In this document: positions 1 to 8,245 of the stretch, one piece after another | How positions within the stretch are numbered: position 1 is the stretch's first letter | Layout of the letters: each line of letters opens with the position of its first letter | Origin: JAWLCG01 sp041687295 | GTDB lineage: Bacteria; Planctomycetota; Phycisphaerae; SM23-33; FEN-1343 | Length of the DNA: 22,855 bases | Assembly: GCA_041687295.1 (NCBI GenBank) | Contig: JAWLCG010000030.1 | Span: 1-22,855, forward strand | Direction: 5' to 3' | Translations under genes and position numbers: made by a program | Notes under the pieces: generated by a model | Database searches by the model: none | What the model saw: only the letters and a program-made list of their open reading frames with translations | Told to the model about the DNA's origin: nothing

Positions 1-1
1 C

Positions 2-55
2 CTGTTCGCGCGGGTGCTGGGGAGGCTGGCGGCCCTGCCGCCGCACCCGAGCTGA
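2..55 (+). CDS. possible 3' end of a gene cut by the window start
   Basis: The first bases read in one frame as LFARVLGRLAALPPHPS and then TGA at 53-55. Nearly every third codon position is G or C, as in real genes here. Seventeen codons are too few to name a product. It may be the last chromosomal gene before the island, but an accidental frame is also possible. Confidence 0.3.
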   Translation: MFARVLGRLAALPPHPS

Positions 56-361
56 CGGCCCGGAAAACCCGGTGATCCACGTGGGGGTAAGGGGGCAGTT
101 CGCGCCGAGGCCGGCTCCCCCCGGCCATCCAGCCACGATCCACCCACTTCCGCCTCCAATCAGGCCACCACCGAGCATTGGTGAAATATCCGGGTTAGGC
201 GTGCAGACGCGGAAGGACGGGTACCAGGGACCGTGGACCTGGGCACTCCGGTAGCCTGAAAAGGGTCCTATGCGCCCCTCTTGCCAAAGAGCGCAGCCGA
301 GAATGCCCCGCAATGACTACTGCCTCGCGCGTGCGCGCGCGAGCACCTTCATCCATGCGGG
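56..361. other. intergenic stretch at left edge
   Basis: About 300 bases without a convincing gene. A 60-codon frame at 72-254 is proline-rich, has no clear ribosome binding site and resembles no family I know. I looked for a copy of either end of the tRNA-Arg gene, which would mark the left attachment site of the island, and found none. The only structure is a GC hairpin at 324-343. Confidence 0.4.
324..343 (-). terminator. GC hairpin downstream of the restriction operon
   Basis: Perfect 8-bp inverted repeat CTCGCGCG / CGCGCGAG with a 4-base loop. It lies about 20 bases beyond the stop codon of the last minus-strand gene (362). No T-run follows on the minus strand, so it is at best a weak or factor-assisted terminator. 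Low-complexity CG alternation could also explain it. Confidence 0.25.
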
Positions 362-1033
362 CTACTTGCCTTTCACGAAACGAAATACGTCGGGGTCGAT
401 GCTGAATGCGAAAGATCCTGGCTGAAGGTGCAACGCTACGTGGCTGACGACGGCAACGGCAGACGCATAGACCTTGCGAGCGTCCGACTGAAGTTGCCCA
501 TGCTTGGAGGTGAGGAAGTGCAGATAGCGTCGGCGTACACCGGCGATGATCTTGAGGTGCTGAACCAGTTCTTCCTTGACCAGTCCGGCTTTCCGGAGCT
601 CCTCAATACGTCTCTGTTGGCCCTTCTCCTCGAACTTGCTCACCGACAGCTTGTCCAGCATTTCTGGCGTTGCCTTGAGCTCATAGAGGAGGATCGCCCA
701 CATCTCGCCCACGAGGCCACACATGGCGATGCACGCGATGTAGTGTCCGAGGCAGTACGACACCTTCGCGGAGATCAGCGGCCAGACAATCTTCTCCAGG
801 ATCGTGGGGTCACTGGGGACCCCGATCAAGTCGAGGTCACGGCCACTGATCTCCCTGTACCGGGCGATGTAGCTGCCGATGTCACGATCAGAGCCCTGAG
901 CCATCACGGCCTTCAGGAGCTTCTCGGCATCCAGGTTCTGTGAGTGGCGAGGAGACTGGTCCGCGTCCAAGTCATGGATAGCCAGCGGTCGCAGGACGGC
1001 CGGCATTCTGGAATCACTATCAGATGTGGACAT
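362..1033 (-). CDS. HEPN-like (DUF4145-type) protein, last gene of the restriction operon
   Basis: Protein of 223 residues from the ATG at 1033, which is preceded by AAAGGG at good spacing; an ATG at 1054 adds 7 residues. The first ~60 residues are polar and probably disordered. Helical segments follow: one like the start of DUF4145/HEPN proteins (SYCLGHYIACIAMCGLVGEM), then a region ending in RRRYLH, which fits the HEPN pattern R-X4-6-H. HEPN proteins are often RNA-cleaving toxins or defence effectors, but many DUF4145 members have no shown activity. The gene starts about 30 bases after hsdR stops, so it should share its transcript. It could act as an effector or accessory of the restriction system; that role is inference. 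No signal peptide or clear membrane segment. Confidence 0.55.
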   Translation of the reverse strand: MSTSDSDSRMPAVLRPLAIHDLDADQSPRHSQNLDAEKLLKAVMAQGSDRDIGSYIARYREISGRDLDLIGVPSDPTILEKIVWPLISAKVSYCLGHYIACIAMCGLVGEMWAILLYELKATPEMLDKLSVSKFEEKGQQRRIEELRKAGLVKEELVQHLKIIAGVRRRYLHFLTSKHGQLQSDARKVYASAVAVVSHVALHLQPGSFAFSIDPDVFRFVKGK

Positions 1034-1066
1034 CGGGTGCCCTTTGGGTTGCATCGTGGAAAAGGG

Positions 1067-4012
1067 TCAGGCAGCACTCCCGTCGTAGGTCAGCGAGAAG
1101 ATCGTGTCGGCAAGCCACTTCTGGAAACTCTCGTTGTCCTGGTACTGCTTGACCAGCTCCATGTGGTCAGTGAGCATGCTGAGGACCACCTGTTTCAGGG
1201 CCCTGTTGTGCTCCAGCCGAGCAGCGGCCCTGTCACTGTTCTTCATCGCGTTCTGGTAGGCCTTGTCCGCCGAAACCTTGGCGGGGATCTCCTGGGCGAT
1301 CACATCGCGGATGCGATCGACGTCTTTCCAGGTGATGTTGCCGAACTGCTCGTTGAAGGCGCGGACGATGTTGCTCAGGCGGTCGAGCTCGGGCTCGGGC
1401 TTTCGGCCCCCGCCGGCGGCGGGGACGGGGCCGATCTCGGCGTCCTCGTCGGGCAGGCTGAGCCGCAGGGCCTCCTGCTTTTCGGCGCGGTAGCTGTCCA
1501 TGTCGATCGATTCGAGGATGCCCTTGGACAGGTCCTCCTCCACCGGGGCCGGCAGCTTGGGCGTCAGGAAGCTCAGGAAGATCGACAGCTTCTCCCACTC
1601 GGCGTTGTTGTACGGCAGGATCGAGGCGAGGAACTGGTAGGTCCGCACGAAGGCCTTGGCCTTGCCCTTGAAGTCGACCTGGCCGTCCTCGTCCAGCTCA
1701 GTCATGTACACGGCCACGCAGCCGTCGAGGATCGGGTCGAGCGTCTCCCGGCCAGAGCCGCCGAGGAACAGCCGCACCAGCTCCTCCACCTGGGGCTCGC
1801 TGTAGACCCGGTAGCGGTCGAGGTCCGCCTTCAGGTCGTGCAGCTTGTTGGGGTCGGTCTCCTCGCTGAGGATCGTGGTGCGGTAGTAGGCGGCGAAGGC
1901 GGCCTGGATCGTGTCACTGTCGTTCATGAAGTCCAGCACGAACGTGTCGGCCTTCTTCGGGTGGGCCCGGTTCAGCCGCGAGAGCGTCTGCACAGCCTTG
2001 ATGCCCGAGAGCATCTTGTCGACGTACATCGTGTGCAGCAGCGGCTCGTCGTAGCCGGTCTGGAACTTGTCGGCCACGATCAGGAACCGGTACGGGTCCT
2101 GCTGGAACCGCTTCTCGATCTGCCCGCTGGGGAAGTCGTTCAGGCTCGCCTCGGTCACCGGCCGGCCGTTGTCCTCGTGCTCGCCGCTGAAGGCGACGAT
2201 GGCCCGGCAGGGGCTCTTGCGCTCGCGGAGGTAGGCCTCGAAGGCGTGGTAGTACTGGATCGCCCGCCGGATGCCGCTGCAGATGACCATTGCCCGGGCC
2301 TGGCCGCCGACCTTCCTCTTCGCCAGCACCTGCTCGTGGAAGTGGTCGACCATGATCTCCGCCTTCTCGCGGATCGCGTGGTCGTGCGACTCGACGTAGT
2401 GGCGGAGCTTCTTCTGGGCCCGCTTGGTGTCGAACTCCGGGTCGTCCTCCACTGTCTTCATGAGGCGGTAGTAGCTGTGCACCGGCGTGTAGTGGGCCAG
2501 CACGTCCAGGATGAAGCCCTCCTGGATCGCCTGCTTCATCGTGTAGGCGTCGAAGGGCACATGCTTCACCTTGTCGCCGGCCGGGGCGGGCTCGCCGAAG
2601 ATCTCCAGCGTCTTGTTCTTCGGCGTAGCCGTGAAGGCGAAGTAGCTGGCGTTGGCCAGCATCTTGCGGGACTCCATCAGCCGGTTGATCTGGTCCTCGA
2701 AGTCCTCCTCGCCGTCCTCTGCCGGCTGCTCGCTCAGGGCCATGTTCATCTTCGCCGACGTCCGCCCGCCCTGGCTGGAGTGGGCCTCGTCGATGATGAT
2801 GGCGAACTTCCGGGTCCGGTGCTCGTTGCCCAGCTCGTCCAGGATGTAGGGGAACTTCTGCACCGTGGTGATGATGATCTTCTTGCCGCCCCGCAGGAAC
2901 CGCCGCAGGTCCTCGCTCCGCTCGGAGTGGCCCACGGTGGCCGAGACCTGGGCGAACTGCTTGATAGTGTCGCGGATCTGCCGGTCCAGCACCCGCCGGT
3001 CCGTCACGACGATCACCGAGTCGAATAGGGGCGTCTCCCCCTCGCCCAGGTCAATCAGCTGGCGGGCCAGCCAGGCGATGGAGTTGCTCTTGCCGCTGCC
3101 GGCCGAGTGCTGGATGAGGTACCGCCGGCCCACGCCGCGCTGGGCCGCGTCGGCCAGCAGCTTGCGGACCAGGCGGAGCTGGTGGTAGCGGGGGAAGATC
3201 TGCTTGGCGCCCTTCTTGCGGCCCCGCTCGTCCTTCTCCTCCACCAGTTGGGCGTAGTTCTCCAGGATGTCCGTCAGACCGGGCTTGGTGAGGACCTCCC
3301 GCCACAGGTAGTCGGTCTTGAGGCCGGCGGGGTTGGGCGGGTTGCCGGCCCCGTCCCAGAAGCCCTTGTTGAACGGCAGGAACCAGGAGCTCTTGCCCTG
3401 CAGGTGCGTGCACATCCGCACCTCCTGGTCGTCCACGGCGAAGTGCACCAGGCAGCGGGGAAACTGGAAGAGCAGCTCGCGCGGGTCGCGGTCGCGCCGG
3501 TACTGCTCGACGGCGTCCTCGACGGTCTGCTTGGTCAGGCGGTTCTTGAGCTCGAACGTGGCCACCGGCAGGCCGTTGATGAACAGGCACAGGTCCAGGG
3601 CGAGCTGGGTCTGGTCCTTGCTGTACCGCAGCTGCCGCGTGATGCTGAAGATGTTGGCCGCGAAGAGCTCCTCGGCCGCCGTGTTGCCCGGCGTCGGCGT
3701 GCCGTAGAACAGCTCCAGGCTCACCGGCCCGTCCTTGACCCCGCCCCGCAGCACGTCGACCACGCCCCGCGAAGCGATCTGCCCCTGCAGGCGGTGGAGG
3801 AACTGCGTCCGCCGCGGCCCGTCGTGGCCGAGCTCCAGCGCCTCGGCCGCCCGAGGCTGCGTGGCCCGTACAAACGCCGTCAGCTGCGCCAGGTCCACCG
3901 CGTGCTCGCGGTCGTAGTCCTCGCTGCGGCCCTGCACGTAGCCGGCCTCGCTCACGAGCGACTCGACGATCAGGGCCTCCAGGGCCTCTTCGGATGTATC
4001 AGTTCGCGCCAT
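1067..4012 (-). CDS. hsdR: type I restriction endonuclease, R (motor and nuclease) subunit
   Basis: About 981 residues, usual length for HsdR. Numbered from an upstream ATG at 4036, the nuclease core has D148 and the E162-x-K164 pair (FELKN). The SF2 translocase follows: Walker A GSGKS at 313-317, DEAH at 416-419, motif III FTATP near 470, and motif VI QTLSRLNRAHP. The C-terminal ~250 residues are helical and contact the methylase core in known complexes. I prefer the ATG at 4012 (MARTDTSEEALE) because it matches usual family N-termini; 4036 adds 8 residues and neither has a strong Shine-Dalgarno site. The start overlaps the end of the upstream AlbA_2 gene. HsdR pairs with HsdM and HsdS to translocate and cut unmodified DNA. 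No motif is missing, so it should be active. Confidence 0.95.
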   Translation of the reverse strand: MARTDTSEEALEALIVESLVSEAGYVQGRSEDYDREHAVDLAQLTAFVRATQPRAAEALELGHDGPRRTQFLHRLQGQIASRGVVDVLRGGVKDGPVSLELFYGTPTPGNTAAEELFAANIFSITRQLRYSKDQTQLALDLCLFINGLPVATFELKNRLTKQTVEDAVEQYRRDRDPRELLFQFPRCLVHFAVDDQEVRMCTHLQGKSSWFLPFNKGFWDGAGNPPNPAGLKTDYLWREVLTKPGLTDILENYAQLVEEKDERGRKKGAKQIFPRYHQLRLVRKLLADAAQRGVGRRYLIQHSAGSGKSNSIAWLARQLIDLGEGETPLFDSVIVVTDRRVLDRQIRDTIKQFAQVSATVGHSERSEDLRRFLRGGKKIIITTVQKFPYILDELGNEHRTRKFAIIIDEAHSSQGGRTSAKMNMALSEQPAEDGEEDFEDQINRLMESRKMLANASYFAFTATPKNKTLEIFGEPAPAGDKVKHVPFDAYTMKQAIQEGFILDVLAHYTPVHSYYRLMKTVEDDPEFDTKRAQKKLRHYVESHDHAIREKAEIMVDHFHEQVLAKRKVGGQARAMVICSGIRRAIQYYHAFEAYLRERKSPCRAIVAFSGEHEDNGRPVTEASLNDFPSGQIEKRFQQDPYRFLIVADKFQTGYDEPLLHTMYVDKMLSGIKAVQTLSRLNRAHPKKADTFVLDFMNDSDTIQAAFAAYYRTTILSEETDPNKLHDLKADLDRYRVYSEPQVEELVRLFLGGSGRETLDPILDGCVAVYMTELDEDGQVDFKGKAKAFVRTYQFLASILPYNNAEWEKLSIFLSFLTPKLPAPVEEDLSKGILESIDMDSYRAEKQEALRLSLPDEDAEIGPVPAAGGGRKPEPELDRLSNIVRAFNEQFGNITWKDVDRIRDVIAQEIPAKVSADKAYQNAMKNSDRAAARLEHNRALKQVVLSMLTDHMELVKQYQDNESFQKWLADTIFSLTYDGSAA

Positions 4013-5942
4013 GCTTCGGATCCACTTGGGAACCATCGCTCACGGCCGTGTAGGCTTGGTCGGGCCGGTTTGGCTTGTCAGGGTACCGCAGACGCAGCAA
4101 GCCTGCTTCCACCATGGGTTTCAGGAAGCGGGCACGCAAGGCAGCGGAACTGCGGTTCATGAGCTCCCCCAAATGGACGGCTGTAAGGAATCGGCCGGTG
4201 CATAGGCCCAGGATCAGCCTGCGGCTCTTGTCGGGCTGCAGACGGTCAGAGACCTGCGCGGGCAGCGCCATCCGCCGCAGCTCTTCAAGCACCTGTGGAT
4301 CCAGGTCTTGCAGTGACAGTGACGAGTCCCAGTCGGCGTTCTGTACGGAGCCGACGTTGTGTGTGGAGTCGCTTTCCTTGTGTACGGAGTCTCTTCCGCT
4401 ATGTGTGGAGTTTGCTGGGGAATGCACGGACCCAACCAGAGTTCGAACCTTGGGCTCGACAAGCCTATAGGTCGCCCATCTCCTCTGTCCATCCTGCTGC
4501 ACAAGCCCTTTCTGAACAAGTCCTTGCAACATCTTCGTCAGGTCGGCCGGATGGTGGTTGGTGATCTCCCGCATCCGTCCATTGGACACCTGTCCCTCTA
4601 CATGGGCTGTGACAACTGCCTGGACTTCCTCCTCTGACAACCGTGCGAATCTAGGCCCAAATCTCTGCCGGAGCTCAGCTAGCGCTTCCTCGGGCATCAG
4701 GCTAACCATGGGCATCACAAGCCGAACCCTCGCTGGCTGTACTTGCTCCAGTATGCTCGGCCATCGCCAGTGTTGGGATCCCCAGCCTCGGCGGATCTTG
4801 TCGATCCCAGAGCCTGCCTGCTCGGCGGCACCGACCATTAAGAACATCTTCTGCAAGGACTTGTTCCTGCACTCACTTATCCCGCCCCTGAGCAACTGGT
4901 CCAGCGACACCAACAATGTTCCCGGATTAGAAACCTCCAGGCGATCTCGGTATTTCTCCACCACGATTCCCCCTTCCCCGCGGTAATCGCCGTGGATCAA
5001 AGCATTTGCCAGTGCTTCCCGGATCGCCTCGTGGACCACGGTTTCCCCGCGACGGAACAGACCTTCATCAAGCTGAAATGGCAGCCTTAGGTCGGCAGCA
5101 AGGCGCTGAATTATATGTTGGTAGAACTGGAAGAGGTTTGCCTCCCACGTGCCGTCAACGGTCAGCCGATCAGTCCATCGAACCGCTGGATCTTCCGACA
5201 GCCGCTCACGGTAGTCAACCTGATACTCCGGCACGCCTTCAACAGAGCGGATTGCATCCGCTTTCCCGAACATCAATAGGCCGGCTACTGTCAGGCCCTC
5301 TCGACCCGTTTTTCGCTCTCGTCGCCAACCTCCGAGTTTCGTCAGCAGACCTCGCAGATCCTCGCTCAGCCAGGGATGGTCCGGCATTCGAGCCGAAAAT
5401 CGCTGGCGGTACTGCTGAATGCTCGCCTCATCAAGGTCTCCGAAACTAAAGCTCTCAAGGATCTCTGAATCGGCCGGTTCGTCCGAACGGTCGGCCAGCA
5501 TCCGCCCAACTTCGGCTTCCGAACAGTGGTAATCTCCTTCGTAGTTGCGCCGATACGTGCCTGTAAGGGGATTCTGCCCAACATACACTGGCCGCTGGCG
5601 GCGGTTCGCCCTTGGGACCCGTATGAGCAGCACGGTCTTTCCATCTAGACGATGCTCTGTGACGTCGCCGTCAGAAAGCAGATTGATGTTGACCTTGCCA
5701 CGATTGTTCACCGTGTCCCAGAATTGGCTCCGCATCTCTGGAGGGTCTGCAAGGCCAGAAACTTGGCCACTCGGCTCGACGCCCAAAACGATGACGCCAC
5801 CGTCAGTGTTTGCCATAGCGCTGTAGGTTTCCCACAGGCTTCCAGGCAGGCCTCCCTTAGCAGCCTTGTATTCCAGGTCTTGGGCTTCGTGAAGCCCCAG
5901 GAACGCAAGCATCGATCCAGATGATGGTGGGGTGGCAGTCAC
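3999..5942 (-). CDS. Schlafen AlbA_2 domain - HATPase protein (COG2865-like)
   Basis: A 647-residue protein. Residues ~10-150 are an AlbA_2 (Schlafen-type) domain with EYK at 24-26 and the signature AMANTDGGVIVLGVE at 42-56. A GHKL-type ATPase follows, with N-box HEAIREALANALIH at 304-317 and SNPG at 338-341. The C-terminus looks like two winged-helix segments joined by a repeat linker. COG2865 proteins are labelled transcriptional regulators or RecG-like; some Schlafen-fold proteins are nucleases. They are frequent in restriction loci, where their role is unsettled. The GTG start overlaps the hsdS stop as GTGA and has GAGGAGG 7-8 bases upstream; an ATG at 5912 is the alternative. This gene appears less GC-rich than hsdR and hsdM, hinting at a separate origin. 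Confidence 0.85.
   Translation of the reverse strand: MTATPPSSGSMLAFLGLHEAQDLEYKAAKGGLPGSLWETYSAMANTDGGVIVLGVEPSGQVSGLADPPEMRSQFWDTVNNRGKVNINLLSDGDVTEHRLDGKTVLLIRVPRANRRQRPVYVGQNPLTGTYRRNYEGDYHCSEAEVGRMLADRSDEPADSEILESFSFGDLDEASIQQYRQRFSARMPDHPWLSEDLRGLLTKLGGWRRERKTGREGLTVAGLLMFGKADAIRSVEGVPEYQVDYRERLSEDPAVRWTDRLTVDGTWEANLFQFYQHIIQRLAADLRLPFQLDEGLFRRGETVVHEAIREALANALIHGDYRGEGGIVVEKYRDRLEVSNPGTLLVSLDQLLRGGISECRNKSLQKMFLMVGAAEQAGSGIDKIRRGWGSQHWRWPSILEQVQPARVRLVMPMVSLMPEEALAELRQRFGPRFARLSEEEVQAVVTAHVEGQVSNGRMREITNHHPADLTKMLQGLVQKGLVQQDGQRRWATYRLVEPKVRTLVGSVHSPANSTHSGRDSVHKESDSTHNVGSVQNADWDSSLSLQDLDPQVLEELRRMALPAQVSDRLQPDKSRRLILGLCTGRFLTAVHLGELMNRSSAALRARFLKPMVEAGLLRLRYPDKPNRPDQAYTAVSDGSQVDPKHGAN
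4341..4430 (-). repeat. tandem ~21-bp coding repeat, heptapeptide linker in the AlbA_2 protein
   Basis: The coding strand holds four to five degenerate units that encode SVHSPAN, STHSGRD, SVHKESD, STHNVG and SVQNADW. Three units are exactly 21 bp and one is 18 bp. The segment lies between the two predicted winged-helix parts, so it is probably a flexible spacer whose length can change by slippage or recombination. Confidence 0.7.
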
Positions 5943-7252
5943 GACTCCGCCTCCTCAATGAGTTCACATTCGTCGTCGCTCTGGTTAGCCTCTGAATCCA
6001 AGTCATCAAGCCATGCTTCCCCCCCAACCTTGGCCAATTCATCGTCCAGGGGAACGTCCCGAACATTTACCATGCCCGTCACCACGTCCGCAATCAGCCG
6101 CGTGCGATACTCGCGAACCAAGCCAATCTCCCTTTCGGCGCAGCTGACGGCTGCATCCAAGTCCCCCGTCTCTTCCTGCAGGGCAGCAACAATGCGTTCC
6201 TGCTCGTCCAGCGGAGGCTCCAGTACTGGCATCCAACCTATGTCGTCCATGTTGAAGTGGCCGACGGTCGAGCCCTGAGTCGTCAGACGGATGCGGTCGT
6301 GTGGGGGGCCGCCGTAGATCATGTAGACCAGGAACTGCGCGTCGTACTCGTTGCGGCGCAGCTTCATCAGGACCGTCCTTTGACCGAGGCAGACCGCCCT
6401 ACCTTCTGGAACAACACAGGCTTCGCCAGCCGGGGCTTCCCGTGTAAAGACCACATCTCCAGGCTCAGGCCTGCCACGCTGCGTCCACTCGGTGAACGCT
6501 TCAGCCGTCGTGCAGTAGGTGCCTTCCCAGCGGATCTGACCGTTGCGGACAGCGCTGGTGCGGATGACGTGGAAGTCACTCTCGTCGACGGCGGGGGCAG
6601 TCTTGTGCTCGCAGTCGATCAGCCGGCGAAGAACACGCTTCAGCGACAGCACTTCCCAGTGCTCCGGGATGTCCCCGAGCCAGTCGATGCCGGAGGGTTT
6701 GCGGGGGGCGTTGGGGTCGAGGCCGCCCGTCACGGCCCGGTGGATGATGGCCTGCTTCTGCTCGTTCAACACCTCGATCAGCCGACGGCGATTCCGGATG
6801 AAGCGGGCGACCTGCACGGCGTTGGCGTCCAGGTAGTCGGCGATGGCCTTCTGCTCGGCCAGCGGGGGCATCCACAGTTCCAGCTGTCGCCATCGCACCA
6901 TCGGCAGCCGCTTCGTTCCGTGGCCTGCCTCGTCTATCATCTCGGCCAGGGCGTCTTTCGCCGCTTCCAGGGCATACCGGAGGTACCGTGCGTCCACGTC
7001 ACCGCGAGGAAGCAGCGCCTTCATGTCCTGGTTGATGGTTACCGGAACGCGCGTTACGGCGATGGGAACCCGGCGGGCGAGGATCATGCCCCGGATCACG
7101 AGCAGGACGGCGGGCGGGTCCAGCAGCGGGATACTCGTTTCGCGGAGCGCCGTCTCCGTGATGTGGTCCTGCGAATCCACAATCTCCGCAGCCTTCATGT
7201 CCTTTGGGCTGACCCACGGAACGGACCCGCCCCAGAAGTCAGCCCGCTTCAT
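5939..7252 (-). CDS. hsdS: type I restriction specificity subunit; N-terminal frame lacks a start codon
   Basis: HsdS with two target recognition domains: TRD1 before, and TRD2 after, a conserved helix near residues 130-175 (PPLAEQKAIADYLD, then NEQKQAIIHRAVTGG); a matching helix closes TRD2 (DEQERIVAALQEETGDLDAA). The coordinates begin at the first ATG, but this is not the natural N-terminus. The same frame continues upstream with EYKDTGLPWLGRIPAHWG and then LRKLRDWGRIAGGGTPS, which parallels the TRD2 opening GIDWLGDIPEHWEVLSLKRV. That frame is open up to 7561, yet has no ATG, GTG or TTG upstream of 7252, and 7252 has no Shine-Dalgarno site. Expression probably depends on the NYN frame and the C9 tract at 7372-7380. 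The C-terminal ~40 residues are acidic. Confidence 0.88.
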   Translation of the reverse strand: MKRADFWGGSVPWVSPKDMKAAEIVDSQDHITETALRETSIPLLDPPAVLLVIRGMILARRVPIAVTRVPVTINQDMKALLPRGDVDARYLRYALEAAKDALAEMIDEAGHGTKRLPMVRWRQLELWMPPLAEQKAIADYLDANAVQVARFIRNRRRLIEVLNEQKQAIIHRAVTGGLDPNAPRKPSGIDWLGDIPEHWEVLSLKRVLRRLIDCEHKTAPAVDESDFHVIRTSAVRNGQIRWEGTYCTTAEAFTEWTQRGRPEPGDVVFTREAPAGEACVVPEGRAVCLGQRTVLMKLRRNEYDAQFLVYMIYGGPPHDRIRLTTQGSTVGHFNMDDIGWMPVLEPPLDEQERIVAALQEETGDLDAAVSCAEREIGLVREYRTRLIADVVTGMVNVRDVPLDDELAKVGGEAWLDDLDSEANQSDDECELIEEAES

Positions 7253-8016
7253 GCTGGGGGTGCCGCCGCCGGCGATACGCCCCCAATCCCGTAACTTGCG
7301 TAAGCCCCAATGCGCAGGAATCCGCCCCAGCCACGGCAGGCCGGTGTCCTTGTACTCGGGATAGGGGGGCTGGGGGGGGGTCCTGGCTGGGCCCCTTTGG
7401 GTCGGGAGTCGCGGGGGTCGAGGCAGGCGTCGTAGGTGGCGCGGTCGATGCGGACCCAGTCGGTCCGGTCGATGCCGCGGGTGTTGGGGTAGGTGGGGCT
7501 GGACGGGTAGGCGCAGGCGAGCTTGATCCAGCGGTCCTGCTGGATGGAGATGGCCTTGACCTCATCGGCGACCTCGGAGAGGTCCTGGTCCTGGCTGAAG
7601 ATGACGGCCACGTCGTACGCGTTGTCGCGGGCCAGGGCCACGATGTCCAGGGCCAGGCGGACGTCGACGCCCTTTTCGCTGCCGACCAGGACGGTCGTGG
7701 TGCCCCCGCCCGGCAGATGGACGGTCTGGTTGCGGTACTTGAGGTGCCGCGAGAAGGTCTGGATGCCGATGCGCCCCATGTGGGCGAGCTTGGCCGTCCA
7801 GAAGTGGTTCCAGAAGGCGTTGTCCTGCGGGCTGGGCAGACCTGTGTAGAAGCACGTCTTGACCAGCTGCCACCCCTGGGCGCGGCAGACGGCCTGGGCG
7901 AGCTTCGCGGGGTCGTAGTTCGGCCAGTTGTAGCCGAAGGCGTTCTTGGCAGCGTAGAAGAGGTTCTGGCCGTCGAAGAAGGCGATGGCCCGTTTGTCGG
8001 AGGGCTCAGCTGGCAT
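7249..8016 (-). CDS. NYN domain (LabA/DUF88, PIN-like) putative RNase
   Basis: Residues ~8-205 form a NYN domain, a PIN-like nuclease fold. Acidic residues expected at the metal site are visible: D15 in FFDGQN, the aspartates of KGVDVRLALDIVALA, and FSQDQDLSEV. The start has GGGAGG six bases upstream. Recognisable similarity ends near CLDPRD; the last ~50 residues are proline-rich, then read an out-of-frame version of the hsdS 5' end, so the annotated C-terminus is probably not natural. The gene lies between hsdM and hsdS, and its stop overlaps the hsdS ATG at 7252. NYN proteins act on RNA in known cases; a job in a restriction operon is not established. Confidence 0.85.
   Translation of the reverse strand: MPAEPSDKRAIAFFDGQNLFYAAKNAFGYNWPNYDPAKLAQAVCRAQGWQLVKTCFYTGLPSPQDNAFWNHFWTAKLAHMGRIGIQTFSRHLKYRNQTVHLPGGGTTTVLVGSEKGVDVRLALDIVALARDNAYDVAVIFSQDQDLSEVADEVKAISIQQDRWIKLACAYPSSPTYPNTRGIDRTDWVRIDRATYDACLDPRDSRPKGAQPGPPPSPPIPSTRTPACRGWGGFLRIGAYASYGIGGVSPAAAPPA
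7364..7380 (-). other. C9-AG-C6 homopolymer tract at the NYN/hsdS frame junction
   Basis: On the minus strand nine C (7380-7372), then AG, then six C (7369-7364), just where the NYN reading frame leaves its conserved part and the conserved HsdS frame begins. A -1 shift, or one extra C, would join the two frames. AGGA sits directly before the tract. The tract may be a phase-variable or slippage site, or simply a sequencing error. Confidence 0.6.
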
Positions 8017-8245
8017 GGAGCGCCTCCCGCGGACCGCCTATAAAAGCAGAACCCCGCCGGAGGCCCGAGGGCATGTCCGGCGGGGAGAAGATCAATCGCA
8101 ATGTTTCTACGCTGGGATTATCGACTCTGTTCGCCTGGAAGTCAAGCGGCAAAAGCCGACGAAAACGGCCAATGACGGTCCGCAGGCCCATCGGCTGCCC
8201 GGCCCAAGTGATTACGAAATCAATATTTGGCATGAACTGTCTCAT
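8006..8245 (-). CDS. possible 79-residue ORF overlapping the hsdM stop
   Basis: Its ATG overlaps the hsdM stop as ATGA and its stop lies 8 bases inside the NYN gene, so it exactly bridges the hsdM-NYN gap. It begins MRQFMPNIDFVITWAGQPMG and is rich in R and L. I recognise no family. Codon third positions are less GC-rich than in neighbours, and a terminator-like hairpin sits in its last third, so it may be chance open frame in a leader region. Confidence 0.25.
   Translation of the reverse strand: MRQFMPNIDFVITWAGQPMGLRTVIGRFRRLLPLDFQANRVDNPSVETLRLIFSPPDMPSGLRRGSAFIGGPREALHAS
8052..8085 (-). terminator. hairpin with T-rich tail between hsdM and the NYN gene
   Basis: Perfect 10-bp inverted repeat CCCCGCCGGA / TCCGGCGGGG with a 14-base loop. 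On the minus strand it is followed by TTCTGCTTTTATA. It lies 160-190 bases after hsdM stops and about 35 bases before NYN starts. It could partly end transcription after hsdM and so lower NYN-hsdS-hsdR expression relative to the methylase. Confidence 0.5.

Noticed and set aside
72..254. 60-codon plus-strand frame near the left edge
   Set aside because: Proline-rich, no ribosome binding site, no family resemblance.
944..3028. 694-codon plus-strand frame opposite hsdR
   Set aside because: It lies entirely antisense to clear HsdR motifs; high GC keeps the opposite frame open.
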